NCBI GenBank assembly: GCA_043721435.1
Contig: JAYSQR010000032.1
Coordinates: 1 to 28,918, forward strand
Length of the DNA stretch: 28,918 nt
Source: VFJL01 sp043721435
Lineage (GTDB): Bacteria; Pseudomonadota; Gammaproteobacteria; Burkholderiales; Nitrosomonadaceae
Reading direction: 5' to 3'
Position numbers and translations under genes: made by a program. Below are positions 19,627-28,249 of the stretch, piece by piece. The notes under the pieces were generated by a model. That model ran no database searches. It was not told where the DNA came from and worked only from the letters and a program-made list of their open reading frames with translations. Every line of letters starts with the position of its first letter. The stretch's first letter is position 1.

Positions 19627-20964
19627 TCATTTCGGGGCGTGTATGTAGATGATGAGTTGGTTGCCCACCTCACTTTCAAATTTCCGGATGCGCGTGATCA
19701 GACTCTCGCTCAACACACAATCCTTTGCCAGCATAAATGCGCCGTATGCAGTCAAGATGTCACGCGACAGTACCATGCCCTGCTTTAGCTGCCGTGAATT
19801 CACTATCAGTTCCGATTCTATCTGGAATGGCGCATCCTTCACCTTGATCACACCCATAAAGGCATCCACCACTGCCGGGTCGTAACGCTTTCCCTTACCT
19901 TCCTGGATATAGGCAACCGCTTCGCTTGGACTTAGGCGTTTGCTCAGCAGCTTACCGATCTGCACTGCATCATAATCATAAACTAGCGCGAGTATGCGTG
20001 CGCCCAGCGGGATATCCGCCCCAGCCAACCCGTCCGGATAACCCAGACCATCGAAACGTTCGCGATGACTGCGAATAAGTTTTGCCTCGGCATGGAGTTG
20101 CTCCAGCGCCATCAATGCAACCTGTCCTTTGACCGGATGCTTGATCACTTCGGCACGTTCTTCTCCAGTCAAATTCACGAAAGGTTTTTCAAACAACCGG
20201 TCCGGTAAGCCGATTTTGCCGATGTCATGCAGCAACGCGGCGATAAACACATTCTGTACTTCCGCGTCATCCATATTTATGCGCTGAGCGATCATGCGGG
20301 AAAGCGAAGCAACCCGCCGCGAGTGGCCAGCCAAGTCACCTTCACGCAATTCAATTAGATTGGAGAACACCTGAATCGAAGTAACAAAGCTTTTTTTCAG
20401 GTTGCTGTGGGCAATTTCGAGAAGTTCCATGGTCCGGCGCACTTCCTCAGTGCGCGCCTCGACCTTTTCTTCCAGATTGGCATTAAGATCCTTCAGCTCT
20501 TCGTTCTGCCTGTGCGTTAACTCTTCCAGGCGTTTTTTTTCCCGCTCCAGCATCTGCTGATGCAGCGCATGCTTGATCGTTGGGATAATGTCACTATCTT
20601 GCCATGGCTTGGATATGTAGCGGTATATCTGCCCCTTGTTGATGGCATCAATGGTGGCACCAATTTCGGTATGACCGGTGATCAGCATGCGTACTGTTTC
20701 CGGCCATTTCTCCCTGACTTTCTCCAGAAATTGTGCGCCGTTCATTTCCGGCATGCGCATATCAGAAACTACCAGATCAACATTTTCCCGCTCCAATATT
20801 GCCAGCCCCTGGGCGCCACTTTCCGCCGTCAATATCCTGTAACCAAACGGGTGAAACAACCGCTTTAGCGATGATAAAATATTGGCCTCGTCATCAACAA
20901 ACAGCACGGTTGCCTTGATCTCTGGCACGATCTGTAATGTCGATAAGGTTTGCATTTTTCTCAT
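19627..20964 (-). CDS. Response regulator with HD-GYP domain (probable c-di-GMP phosphodiesterase)
   Basis: From the ATG at 20964 (GGGGA seven bases before it; GTG 20976 is an alternative) the protein has 445 residues. An N-terminal REC domain has FVDDE, phosphoacceptor D in VVSDMRMPE and K in ISKPW. A coiled coil (about 135-190) leads to the HD-GYP domain with ALLHDIGKIGLPD and HRERFDGLGYPDG. The C-terminal ~60 residues (LKQGMVLSRDI...) form a small extra domain also seen alone in the cluster. HD-GYP proteins hydrolyse c-di-GMP. The usual HHExxDGxGYP reads HRExxDGxGYP, so a metal-site residue may be altered. It is the last gene of the signalling cluster and converges with comF. Confidence 0.88.
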   Translation of the reverse strand: MRKMQTLSTLQIVPEIKATVLFVDDEANILSSLKRLFHPFGYRILTAESGAQGLAILERENVDLVVSDMRMPEMNGAQFLEKVREKWPETVRMLITGHTEIGATIDAINKGQIYRYISKPWQDSDIIPTIKHALHQQMLEREKKRLEELTHRQNEELKDLNANLEEKVEARTEEVRRTMELLEIAHSNLKKSFVTSIQVFSNLIELREGDLAGHSRRVASLSRMIAQRINMDDAEVQNVFIAALLHDIGKIGLPDRLFEKPFVNLTGEERAEVIKHPVKGQVALMALEQLHAEAKLIRSHRERFDGLGYPDGLAGADIPLGARILALVYDYDAVQIGKLLSKRLSPSEAVAYIQEGKGKRYDPAVVDAFMGVIKVKDAPFQIESELIVNSRQLKQGMVLSRDILTAYGAFMLAKDCVLSESLITRIRKFESEVGNQLIIYIHAPK

Positions 20965-21087
20965 GTATGTCCCCACTATTAAATACGTTTTATACGTTCA
21001 GTCTACGCTGGTTCAGCAAGCAATTACACACAACTAACGACGTGTTTTGTCAGGCAACCGCCGGCACCTCCAGGGGTGCCACGAAAT

Positions 21088-22557
21088 CTACGAAATGACT
21101 CTATCACCGCCGGAATGCTGGCCAGTGTTTAGCATTTCTAGATGATAGAGCTTTACATTATTACGCCCGTTCTTCTTTGCATGGTACATGGCGATATCGG
21201 CACTCTTCATCAAGGTTTTCTCACCTTTGCCATGCTCTGGGTAGACGGCAATCCCAATACTTGAAGAGATATGCATGCTATGGCCGGCAAATTCGAAGGG
21301 CTGACTCAAAACATGGCGAATTTTCTCTGCGACCATCGTGACATCCTGTTCCTGTTCAATATTCGGCAGCAATGCGATGAACTCATCCCCGCCGATCCGT
21401 GCAACGATATCGGATTCACGCATACAACCTTGCATGCGTTTAGCCGCTTCCTTCAGCAACAAATCACCTATGGCATGGCCGAATATATCGTTGATGGGCT
21501 TGAACTTATCGAGATCAAGAAACATCAGCGCCAAATGCTTTTTATCCCGTTTGGCGGTGGCGAGTGCCTGTTGCAGGCGACCGGTGAACAGAGCGCGGTT
21601 GGGCAAGTCGGTAAGCGCATCAAATTGTGCCATATAAATCATGCGTTCCTCTGCGGCTTTGCGCTCAGTGATGTCACGCACCGTTGCCTGCAATATTTCT
21701 TTGCCGCCATAGTCGAACGTGGACAGCAATACTTCAGCAGCGAAATCTTCTCCGTTTGTTCTGCGATGCACCCATTCAAAACGTTTCTGACCATGCTCAT
21801 ATGCGGCCATGATATTCTCGTGTGTCGTCAACAACGAATCCCGTCCATCAGGCTGGAAAGGCGGCGAGAATGCGGACAGACGGGATGCGATGAATCCCTG
21901 CTTGGTCTCCACCCCGAACATTGCTAGCGCACTATGATTGCAGTCGAGAAAACTTTTGTCTGTTAGCAGCATGATGGCATCAGCCGAGCTTTCGAAAATG
22001 GCGCGAAACTTTTTCTCGCTTGCATGCAGATTGGCGTTAAGTTCTTTCAATTCTTCGTTCTGTCTGTGAGTCAGCGCTTCCAGATGTTGCTTTTCCCGTT
22101 CCAGCATCTTCTGTTGCAGGGCATGCTTAACTGCCAGGGTGATATCATTCTCTTCCCATGGCTTGCATATGTAGCGGTATATCTGCCCTTTGTTAATGGC
22201 CTCAATGGTGGCGTTGATCTCAGTGTAACCACTGAGTAGCATACGCACTGTCCCCGGCCATTTTGCCCTGACTTTTTCCAGAAATTGTGCGCCATTCATT
22301 TCCGGCATGAGCATATTGGAAATCACCAGATCAACGCTTTCGCGCTCGAAAATTTTCAGTCCTTGGGCACCGCCTTCCGCAGTCAATATACGATAGCCAA
22401 ACGGGCGGAACAATCTCTTTAGTGACGCCAGAATATTGGGATCATCGTCAACGAACAGTACAGTTGCATCGATCACTGAAGTGGCCTGTGATGCTGCTAC
22501 GTCTCGAATCATGTCTATTTGTGCGCTCATTATTTTCTCATTTTCTGAAGGTTGCAT
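21088..22557 (-). CDS. REC-PAS-GGDEF diguanylate cyclase with degenerate receiver domain
   Basis: 490 residues from ATG 22557; starts at 22617 and 22530 are also possible, and the REC fold is unaffected. The REC domain keeps the acidic pocket FVDDDPN and Lys in CKPWEE, but the phosphoacceptor position reads ISNMLMPEMNG, Asn instead of Asp (codon AAT, 22317-22315). A coiled coil and a PAS domain (FRAIFESSADAIMLLTD to DITERKAAEER) follow, then GGDEF with an intact active site (ARIGGDEF) and, five residues before it, an RxxD inhibitory site (RESD). It should make c-di-GMP under product inhibition. Its REC and linker are close relatives of those in the HD-GYP protein next to it. The upstream kinase gene ends 20 bases before this start. 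Confidence 0.9.
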   Translation of the reverse strand: MQPSENEKIMSAQIDMIRDVAASQATSVIDATVLFVDDDPNILASLKRLFRPFGYRILTAEGGAQGLKIFERESVDLVISNMLMPEMNGAQFLEKVRAKWPGTVRMLLSGYTEINATIEAINKGQIYRYICKPWEENDITLAVKHALQQKMLEREKQHLEALTHRQNEELKELNANLHASEKKFRAIFESSADAIMLLTDKSFLDCNHSALAMFGVETKQGFIASRLSAFSPPFQPDGRDSLLTTHENIMAAYEHGQKRFEWVHRRTNGEDFAAEVLLSTFDYGGKEILQATVRDITERKAAEERMIYMAQFDALTDLPNRALFTGRLQQALATAKRDKKHLALMFLDLDKFKPINDIFGHAIGDLLLKEAAKRMQGCMRESDIVARIGGDEFIALLPNIEQEQDVTMVAEKIRHVLSQPFEFAGHSMHISSSIGIAVYPEHGKGEKTLMKSADIAMYHAKKNGRNNVKLYHLEMLNTGQHSGGDRVIS

Positions 22558-22577
22558 CGCCTCTGTTTTTTGCTTGC

Positions 22578-23984
22578 TCACATATTTTCCGTTTGCGGTT
22601 GTCGCACTGGCAGCCATACCCGGAACAAGCTCCCCTTCCCTACTTCGCTTTGCGCTTCCATCCGCCCCTGATGTTTCTGCACAATCCCATACGACAACGA
22701 TAGTCCCAACCCTGTTCCTTGGCCTATTGGTTTGGTCGTGTAAAACGGCTCAAATATCCGCTTCAGATCCGCCGGCGCTATCCCTTTGCCCGTATCCGCA
22801 ATTTCCACCCATACTTCGGCATCTTGCTTGCCGGTGCGCACTGTAATAGTGCCGCGCTTCTCGACCGCATGCACCGCGTTCACCAGCAGGTTCATGAATA
22901 CCTGGTTGATCTGTGAAGGCAGACATTCCACCGCCACAATGTCGCCATATTCCTTTACTACTTCCACCTTGTATTTGATCTCGTTGTGGACAATATTCAG
23001 CGTGCTGTCCAGTCCTTTGTGCAGATCGGCCGCATACCATTCGTCGGCCGCGTCCACATGTGAAAAATCCTTCAGATCCCGCACAATGTTTTTAACATGG
23101 ACAATGCCTTCCCTCGATTCAATCATCAGCGCGCGCAAGTCTTCCTTCAAAAAAGCAATATCCAGTTTTTTCCGCGCCGCCTGCAGTCGCGCACGCACTC
23201 CCTCATCGGCAATCGTCCCTTCCGCACTCTCATAATCCTCAATCATGCGAAACACATCCTGGACATATTTTTCCAGAGTGCCCAGGTTCGAATAAACATA
23301 ACCAATCGGATTGTTGATTTCGTGCGCCACGCCTGTCGCTAATTGACCGATAAAGGTCATGCGTTCGGATTGCAGCAGATGATCGTGCGCTTCCTTTAGC
23401 TTGACGTTCAATTTCTGAATTTCTGCGTGACACTCGGTCAACTCCCATTTCGTCTGCTTGCCTGCAGTTATATCGATAATGGCGCCGATCATTCGATAAG
23501 GCTTGTCTGCCTGATCCCTGAATGCCTCTCCGCTTGTGTAGAACCAGCGGTATTCTCCGATATTCGTGCGCAGGCGATATTCGATAGCGTAAGGGGTACG
23601 TTGCGGTGAAAAATGGGCATCAAGTGCGTGCCGTACCAAATTCCGGTCTTCGGGATGCAGAGCTTCAATGAATGTGGAAAACAGATCGGGAAATTCATCC
23701 TCAGTGTAGCCGAGCATCTCCTTGAAGCATGGGGCGTAGAAAGCCGCGTCAGTGCGGATATTCCAGTCCCACAAGCCGATGGTGGCGCCGTGCACAGCCA
23801 GTTCATTGCGCTCCGTGTCAGAGTGCAAAAGCTCCTTGCTCTCGAGCAGATCCCGCTTCATTTTCTGCACATCGCAGAGGATGCGTCGATGCGGGCGCGG
23901 AATTGATCGCGCTCCACGCTCCGGCAAGCGGCTGACAGCGGCCACGGCAGAAACCGGAAGATGGGTAATCTCGGTAACTTGCAT
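22578..23984 (-). CDS. PAS-domain histidine kinase (soluble)
   Basis: 468 residues from 23984. A PAS domain spans about 55-175 (GATIGLWDWN to IIDITAGKQ), then a coiled linker, the H-box GVAHEINNPIGYVYSNL with His221, and an ATPase domain with NLLVNAVHAV (N-box), DTGKGI (G1) and GTGLGLSLS (G2). No membrane segments are seen, so it senses in the cytoplasm. The kinase half is nearly the same as that of the next kinase upstream. The first ~40 residues are Arg/Pro-rich and look out of frame; an internal ATG at 23861 gives a cleaner start, and another frame upstream contains more protein-like sequence, so an N-terminal frameshift is possible. Confidence 0.87.
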   Translation of the reverse strand: MQVTEITHLPVSAVAAVSRLPERGARSIPRPHRRILCDVQKMKRDLLESKELLHSDTERNELAVHGATIGLWDWNIRTDAAFYAPCFKEMLGYTEDEFPDLFSTFIEALHPEDRNLVRHALDAHFSPQRTPYAIEYRLRTNIGEYRWFYTSGEAFRDQADKPYRMIGAIIDITAGKQTKWELTECHAEIQKLNVKLKEAHDHLLQSERMTFIGQLATGVAHEINNPIGYVYSNLGTLEKYVQDVFRMIEDYESAEGTIADEGVRARLQAARKKLDIAFLKEDLRALMIESREGIVHVKNIVRDLKDFSHVDAADEWYAADLHKGLDSTLNIVHNEIKYKVEVVKEYGDIVAVECLPSQINQVFMNLLVNAVHAVEKRGTITVRTGKQDAEVWVEIADTGKGIAPADLKRIFEPFYTTKPIGQGTGLGLSLSYGIVQKHQGRMEAQSEVGKGSLFRVWLPVRQPQTENM

Positions 23985-24445
23985 GCAAGCTGCGATGGAG
24001 TAGAGTCCGCAGGGAAAGAGAGCAGATTGGTCTTCATCTTTGTTGTAACGGCAGATCTGCAGGAAAATTTAGGTAGCTGCCTGTATTTATCAAACAAATT
24101 GGCGACACATCATTTCCCGGCCACTGGCTGCCTTGTCCGGCGCCTACAGAGCCCCTATGCAATAACTTCTGTAACCCACTGTAAATATTTACTTCCGAGA
24201 GTATGCAACAGAGATAGAGTTTGCCAGAAATGTCGGCCGTCCATGTCCTGGCTTCTGGCGAATCCGTGAAGCTCAAGAGTCAAGAACCAAATGCTTATGC
24301 CGCTAATGACGACTTGTTTCGGATGTTCCGGTAACAGATATTGGGATTAACACCAAGGGCGGGATGATCGAATGGATGATAGTGCAAGAATGATTGGCTG
24401 GGGGTGTATGGAGGAAATAAGCGCCACCAGCACCCATTTGTCTAC
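23985..24445. other. 461-base gap between the two histidine kinase genes
   Basis: No gene is recognisable here. Short open frames on both strands lack family features or ribosome binding sites. The part next to 23984 may hold the decayed 5' end of the PAS kinase gene in another frame. I see no strong terminator or promoter. The gap is large compared with the other junctions of the cluster, so the PAS kinase and its two downstream genes may have their own promoter. Confidence 0.4.
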
Positions 24446-25849
24446 TCAAACATTTTCCATCTGTGGCTGCCGTACCGGCAGCCACACTCTGAACGTGGTG
24501 CCTTTTCCCATCTCACTTTGCACCTCCATCCGCCCGTGATGCTTCTGGATAATGTTATATGACAACGACAATCCCAGCCCGGTCCCGTGGCCTACCGGCT
24601 TGGTCGTGTAAAATGGGTCAAACACCCGCTTCAGATCTTGCGCTGCAATCCCTTTGCCCGTGTCTGCGATCTCCACCCACACTTCGGCATCCTGTTTGCC
24701 GGTGCGCACGGTGATGGTGCCGCGCTCCTCGATCGATTGCACTGCATTTACCAGCAGATTCATGAACACCTGATTGATTTGCGAGGGCAGGCACTCCACG
24801 GCCACAATCTCGCTATATTCCTTCACCACTTCTGCCTTGTATTTAATCTCGTTGTTGACAATGTTTAGGGTGCTATCCAACCCTTTATGCAGATCGGCGG
24901 CATACCACTCATTCGCGGCATCCACATGCGAGAAACCCTTCAGGTCCTGCACAATGCTTTTAACGCGAACGATCCCTTCCTTCGATTCGGCCATCAGTGC
25001 GCGTAAATCTTCCTTCAGGAAGGCAATATCCAGCTTCTCCCTGGCCGCCTGCAGTCGCGCACGCACTCCGTCATCGGCAATCGCCCCTTCCGCCTGCTCA
25101 TAGTCCTCGATCATGCTGAACACATCCTGGACGTATTTTTCCAGTGTGCCCAGATTTGAATAGACGTAGCCAATCGGGTTGTTGATCTCGTGCGCTACAC
25201 CCGCGGCCAATTGGCCAATGGAGGCCATCTTCTCCGATTGCAGCAACTGATTCTGGGTCTCTTCCAGGCGGTTGTTGATACCGCGGATCTCCGCATTCAT
25301 CTGCGCCGATACAATGATGCGCTGCTGTTGATCCATGTGCAGCCGAGCATTTTCGATCACCACCGTGATCAGGTTTACTACCATCTCGCCATTTTCCAGA
25401 TCGGTATCGGTATAGGACTCACTCATATCCTGACGGTTGATGCTGAGCGTGCCGATGACCCGATGCTCGACCATCAGTGGCCAGCACATCGCCGAAGACG
25501 GCCGCAATACCCGGTCGCAGTCAACCGTTAACTTGAAGCGCTCATCAGCGGCAATATCGCCATTCAGTAGCAACGATCTGCCCGTTTCCGCCACCAAACC
25601 GAGAATACCACCACCAGATTTTATCTTGCTGCCGATCACATGCTCCGGGATGCCTATGCCGGCAACGATGGTGAGGTGCTGGTTACCATCGTCAAGCAAG
25701 GCCAGGCTGCCGCCGCTGGCATCAAAGCCATCGACGACGTGCGCCAGAATTGCCTGCTGTACCTCTTGCGGCTTGTCACGCATTCCCGTGATCTGCCCCA
25801 AACGGTAGAGCTGGTAAACCCAGCTAAGCTTGGTAGTAATATCTGACAA
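24446..25849 (-). CDS. GAF-domain histidine kinase (soluble)
   Basis: 467 residues. The start is TTG at 25849, preceded eight bases upstream by AGGGG. A GAF domain covers about 25-165 (SLALLDDGNQHLTIVAGIG to MVVNLITVVIENARL), followed by a coiled coil and a kinase core with His220 (GVAHEINNPIGY), NLLVNAVQSI, DTGKGI and GTGLGLSLS. There is no membrane segment. The core is about 85% identical to that of the PAS kinase downstream (39 differences in 266 aligned positions by my count, no gaps), but the sensor is unrelated. It lies 24 bases after the HDOD gene and is probably co-transcribed with it. Confidence 0.9.
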   Translation of the reverse strand: MSDITTKLSWVYQLYRLGQITGMRDKPQEVQQAILAHVVDGFDASGGSLALLDDGNQHLTIVAGIGIPEHVIGSKIKSGGGILGLVAETGRSLLLNGDIAADERFKLTVDCDRVLRPSSAMCWPLMVEHRVIGTLSINRQDMSESYTDTDLENGEMVVNLITVVIENARLHMDQQQRIIVSAQMNAEIRGINNRLEETQNQLLQSEKMASIGQLAAGVAHEINNPIGYVYSNLGTLEKYVQDVFSMIEDYEQAEGAIADDGVRARLQAAREKLDIAFLKEDLRALMAESKEGIVRVKSIVQDLKGFSHVDAANEWYAADLHKGLDSTLNIVNNEIKYKAEVVKEYSEIVAVECLPSQINQVFMNLLVNAVQSIEERGTITVRTGKQDAEVWVEIADTGKGIAAQDLKRVFDPFYTTKPVGHGTGLGLSLSYNIIQKHHGRMEVQSEMGKGTTFRVWLPVRQPQMENV

Positions 25850-25873
25850 CGTCGTTCCCCTATTTCGTTATTT

Positions 25874-26710
25874 CTATATTAACAGCCTGATGCTGGCGTA
25901 CTGCTGCACGATTTTCGCCATCTGTATCGGCAAGATGTCAAATTCTATGCCAAGACGCGTCCATGCCGCGCTGGACAGTGACGGCATTCTATTGAAATCG
26001 GGCTTATCAAAATCCAGCATGTGCGACAGGACATTGGCGACATGCACCAGATCGGTCAAGGTGCCGGGATCACACTCGGGATCGTGGTGGTCACGGATTG
26101 CTCTCTGGATCAATAGCGGAAAGCGCCAGCGCTTGGTCAGTTCGTGGCCGATCTGGGTATGGTCCAGCCCGAGCACGGCACGCTCCGCCTCGAACATGCT
26201 GATATCATCCGCTACGCAACGCTCCAGCACCGCCGCGTAATTTTCACTGAAATACGCATCCAGCACCAGTTTGCCGACATCGTGTAGCAAACCGGCAGTA
26301 AATGCCATGCTTTCATCTTTGCCCAATGTCTTCGCTAACTGGTGCGCGCATACCGCAGTGCCGAGGTTGTGTTGCCAGAAAGCCAAGCGGTTGAAGCCGC
26401 TGGGTGTTGCCGCTACCGGGAATTGATTGATCAGCCCGGCTGCCATCACCAGCGAGCGCACGTTATGAAAACCCAATACCACCACTGCACTTTCGATCGA
26501 GCCGATCTTGCCAGAGTTGCCATAGAAAGGTGCATTTGCCACCCGCAGCACACGTGTTGTCAATCCCTGGTCCAGACCAATTTTCTGCACCAGCTCGGCG
26601 AAATTAACATTTTCCTTGTCGAAACTCGCCAGAACCTCCATCACCATTACTGACAGCGATGGTATCTGGTTGACAGCCTTGACCACCTGCTCGATCATTA
26701 ACTTCTCCAT
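25874..26710 (-). CDS. HDOD-domain signalling protein
   Basis: 278 residues from the ATG at 26710, which has GAGGAG about nine bases upstream; a longer TTG start at 26731 would place that site inside the gene. An HDOD domain fills most of the protein: IPSLSVMVMEVLASFD, GLTTRVLRVANAPFYG, IESAVVVLGFHNVRSLVM and AGLLHDVGKLVLD. HDOD is related to HD hydrolases but usually lacks phosphodiesterase activity and acts as a signalling or scaffold domain. This protein retains an HD pair in LLHDVGK. It sits between the small domain protein and the GAF kinase in the signalling cluster. Confidence 0.9.
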   Translation of the reverse strand: MEKLMIEQVVKAVNQIPSLSVMVMEVLASFDKENVNFAELVQKIGLDQGLTTRVLRVANAPFYGNSGKIGSIESAVVVLGFHNVRSLVMAAGLINQFPVAATPSGFNRLAFWQHNLGTAVCAHQLAKTLGKDESMAFTAGLLHDVGKLVLDAYFSENYAAVLERCVADDISMFEAERAVLGLDHTQIGHELTKRWRFPLLIQRAIRDHHDPECDPGTLTDLVHVANVLSHMLDFDKPDFNRMPSLSSAAWTRLGIEFDILPIQMAKIVQQYASIRLLI

Positions 26711-26966
26711 ACCTCTGAGCTCCTCTTCCAATTTCTGTGTTATTAACCCGGAAGTAGTGGATTAGATCACCCCCTGCAAATCTGGAGGCTTGGGTTTATT
26801 ACATCCTCAAAAGAATCAAAGCTTGAAGCGCCTGAAAGCACCCGTTGCACATATCGGGCTTGAGTGGCTCAGCGCGTTCATCCGCCTCTTGCTGATACCG
26901 GCCACATGCCTGCATTATTCTCCAACTGGTCGCAAGAATGGGTCATTCTCGCTCGCCCAACCCTAC

Positions 26967-27317
26967 CTAATTCTGCGGTATAGCCGAAGAATTACTTTGC
27001 TCCAATGCGGCCAGCCGATATTGCAGCAGCGTGTCACGCAACTTAAGCATTATTGGTTCGGTGCCGGCCTTGCAAAACTGCCGCTCGATCCTTGCCCTGA
27101 TAGAATCTTCCAGCGTAACGCGCCGATCCCGGGTGAGCATCTCCTCGATCGACACCATGACGTAATCCACCTCCCGCCGCCTGAGCGAAGCAATCACGGC
27201 ACTGGACAGTGCCGTCCCCTGCGGCAGCAGGCAAGTGCCGTTGGTATTACATACATCATGTGCCACCACCATCCCTGGCTCGAGCTGATCGAGCGTCAAA
27301 CGTTCTATGGTTATCAT
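26967..27317 (-). CDS. Small stand-alone domain protein related to the C-terminal domain of the HD-GYP regulator
   Basis: 116 residues from the ATG at 27317, one base after the stop of the upstream response regulator, whose end supplies an AGGA sequence. The N-terminal half (LTLDQLEPGMVVAHDVCNTNG to LRRREVDYVMVS) matches the pattern L-x-x-G-M-V-x-x-x-D followed by a Leu/Ala-rich turn seen in domains joined to HD-GYP proteins, including the C-terminus of the HD-GYP protein of this same cluster (LKQGMVLSRDI). The C-terminal half is helical and charged (ARIERQFCKAGTEP to LRDTLLQYR). Its function is unknown; a role as a regulatory or docking partner for signalling proteins in the cluster is inference. 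Confidence 0.75.
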   Translation of the reverse strand: MITIERLTLDQLEPGMVVAHDVCNTNGTCLLPQGTALSSAVIASLRRREVDYVMVSIEEMLTRDRRVTLEDSIRARIERQFCKAGTEPIMLKLRDTLLQYRLAALEQSNSSAIPQN

Positions 27318-27318
27318 C

Positions 27319-28134
27319 TCATTCCTCGTCTTCACTGTCTGGCACAATCACCAGCAACCGACCTTTTGCTACCGAAGAAACGCCCATCGAATAGCCCCAG
27401 AATTGCACCTTGCATCCGTTCTCAAGCTGAGAGGTGTGGCGTTTCCCATTCTCCATGAGAGAGTCAACCATGGCCTGGGGCAACCGTTCCGAGGTATGGC
27501 ACCCAACCAGCGTTCCCATCCTGCTGACATCAAGTAACTTGTCCGCCATGCGGTTGGCGACGGCAATCTGACCATCTTCTCCAACGCCGATTACCGCTAC
27601 CGGCAAATTCTCCAGTATCTCCTGTGATACCCGTAACATATCCAGGTTGAGCATGCCTTCGCGGATCTTTTCCTCCACACGCTGCGCAAGCTCTTGGTTA
27701 ACACGCCGCAATTGCTTATTCGCTTCCTGGACTTCGCGCTCCAGCCGGATGTTCTCCATTTTCATTTCATAACGATGAAAGGCCTCTTTCACGTTGGCTT
27801 GCAGCAGATCATCTTCCCACGGTTTGGTGAGGAATTTGTAGATGGCTCCACGGTTGATGGCATTCGTCACCGAATCGAGTTCGGTATGACCGCTCAACAC
27901 GATGCGCACGGTATCGGGATAAAGTTCTTTTACCTGACTCAAAAATTCCACACCGGTCATTCCCGGCATGCGCTGATCGGAAATAATCACACCTACTTCA
28001 TTATGCGCCAGCAACTCCAGCCCTTCCCTGCCGCCGTTCGCTTTCAGAATTTTGTACCCATCACGCCTCAGCAAGCGTGCTAAGGCGGCAACAATATTCT
28101 CCTCATCGTCAATCAGTAAAAGTGTACGTTCCAT
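27319..28134 (-). CDS. Response regulator with PAS-like output (REC-coiled coil-PAS)
   Basis: 271 residues from the ATG at 28134, which has AGAGG five bases upstream; the longer frame to 28188 adds an unconserved basic stretch. The REC domain has LLIDDEEN, phosphoacceptor Asp in IISDQRMPG, Thr/Ser in VLSGHTE and Lys in LTKPWED, so it looks functional. A coiled coil (about 125-170) is followed by a PAS-like domain (LENLPVAVIGVGEDGQIAVANRMADKLL). There is no DNA-binding or enzymatic domain. It is the first gene of the signalling cluster and probably takes phosphate from one of the soluble kinases. Confidence 0.88.
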   Translation of the reverse strand: MERTLLLIDDEENIVAALARLLRRDGYKILKANGGREGLELLAHNEVGVIISDQRMPGMTGVEFLSQVKELYPDTVRIVLSGHTELDSVTNAINRGAIYKFLTKPWEDDLLQANVKEAFHRYEMKMENIRLEREVQEANKQLRRVNQELAQRVEEKIREGMLNLDMLRVSQEILENLPVAVIGVGEDGQIAVANRMADKLLDVSRMGTLVGCHTSERLPQAMVDSLMENGKRHTSQLENGCKVQFWGYSMGVSSVAKGRLLVIVPDSEDEE

Positions 28135-28249
28135 TAGGCCTCTAGCGACTAATCCGGACTTTTTCCGCGCTGCGGTAAGCATATTCACCAGCAGTGAGGA
28201 CCGACAGACTGTATGAGCTTCTCTCGATTTTTTCTGCCAACGAATGGCC

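Noticed and set aside
24034..24276. 80-codon minus-strand open frame in the gap between the kinases
   Set aside because: No ribosome binding site, no recognisable domain, and composition unlike the neighbouring genes.
26790..27458. 222-codon plus-strand open frame
   Set aside because: It mostly overlaps two well-supported minus-strand genes in antisense and has no family features.
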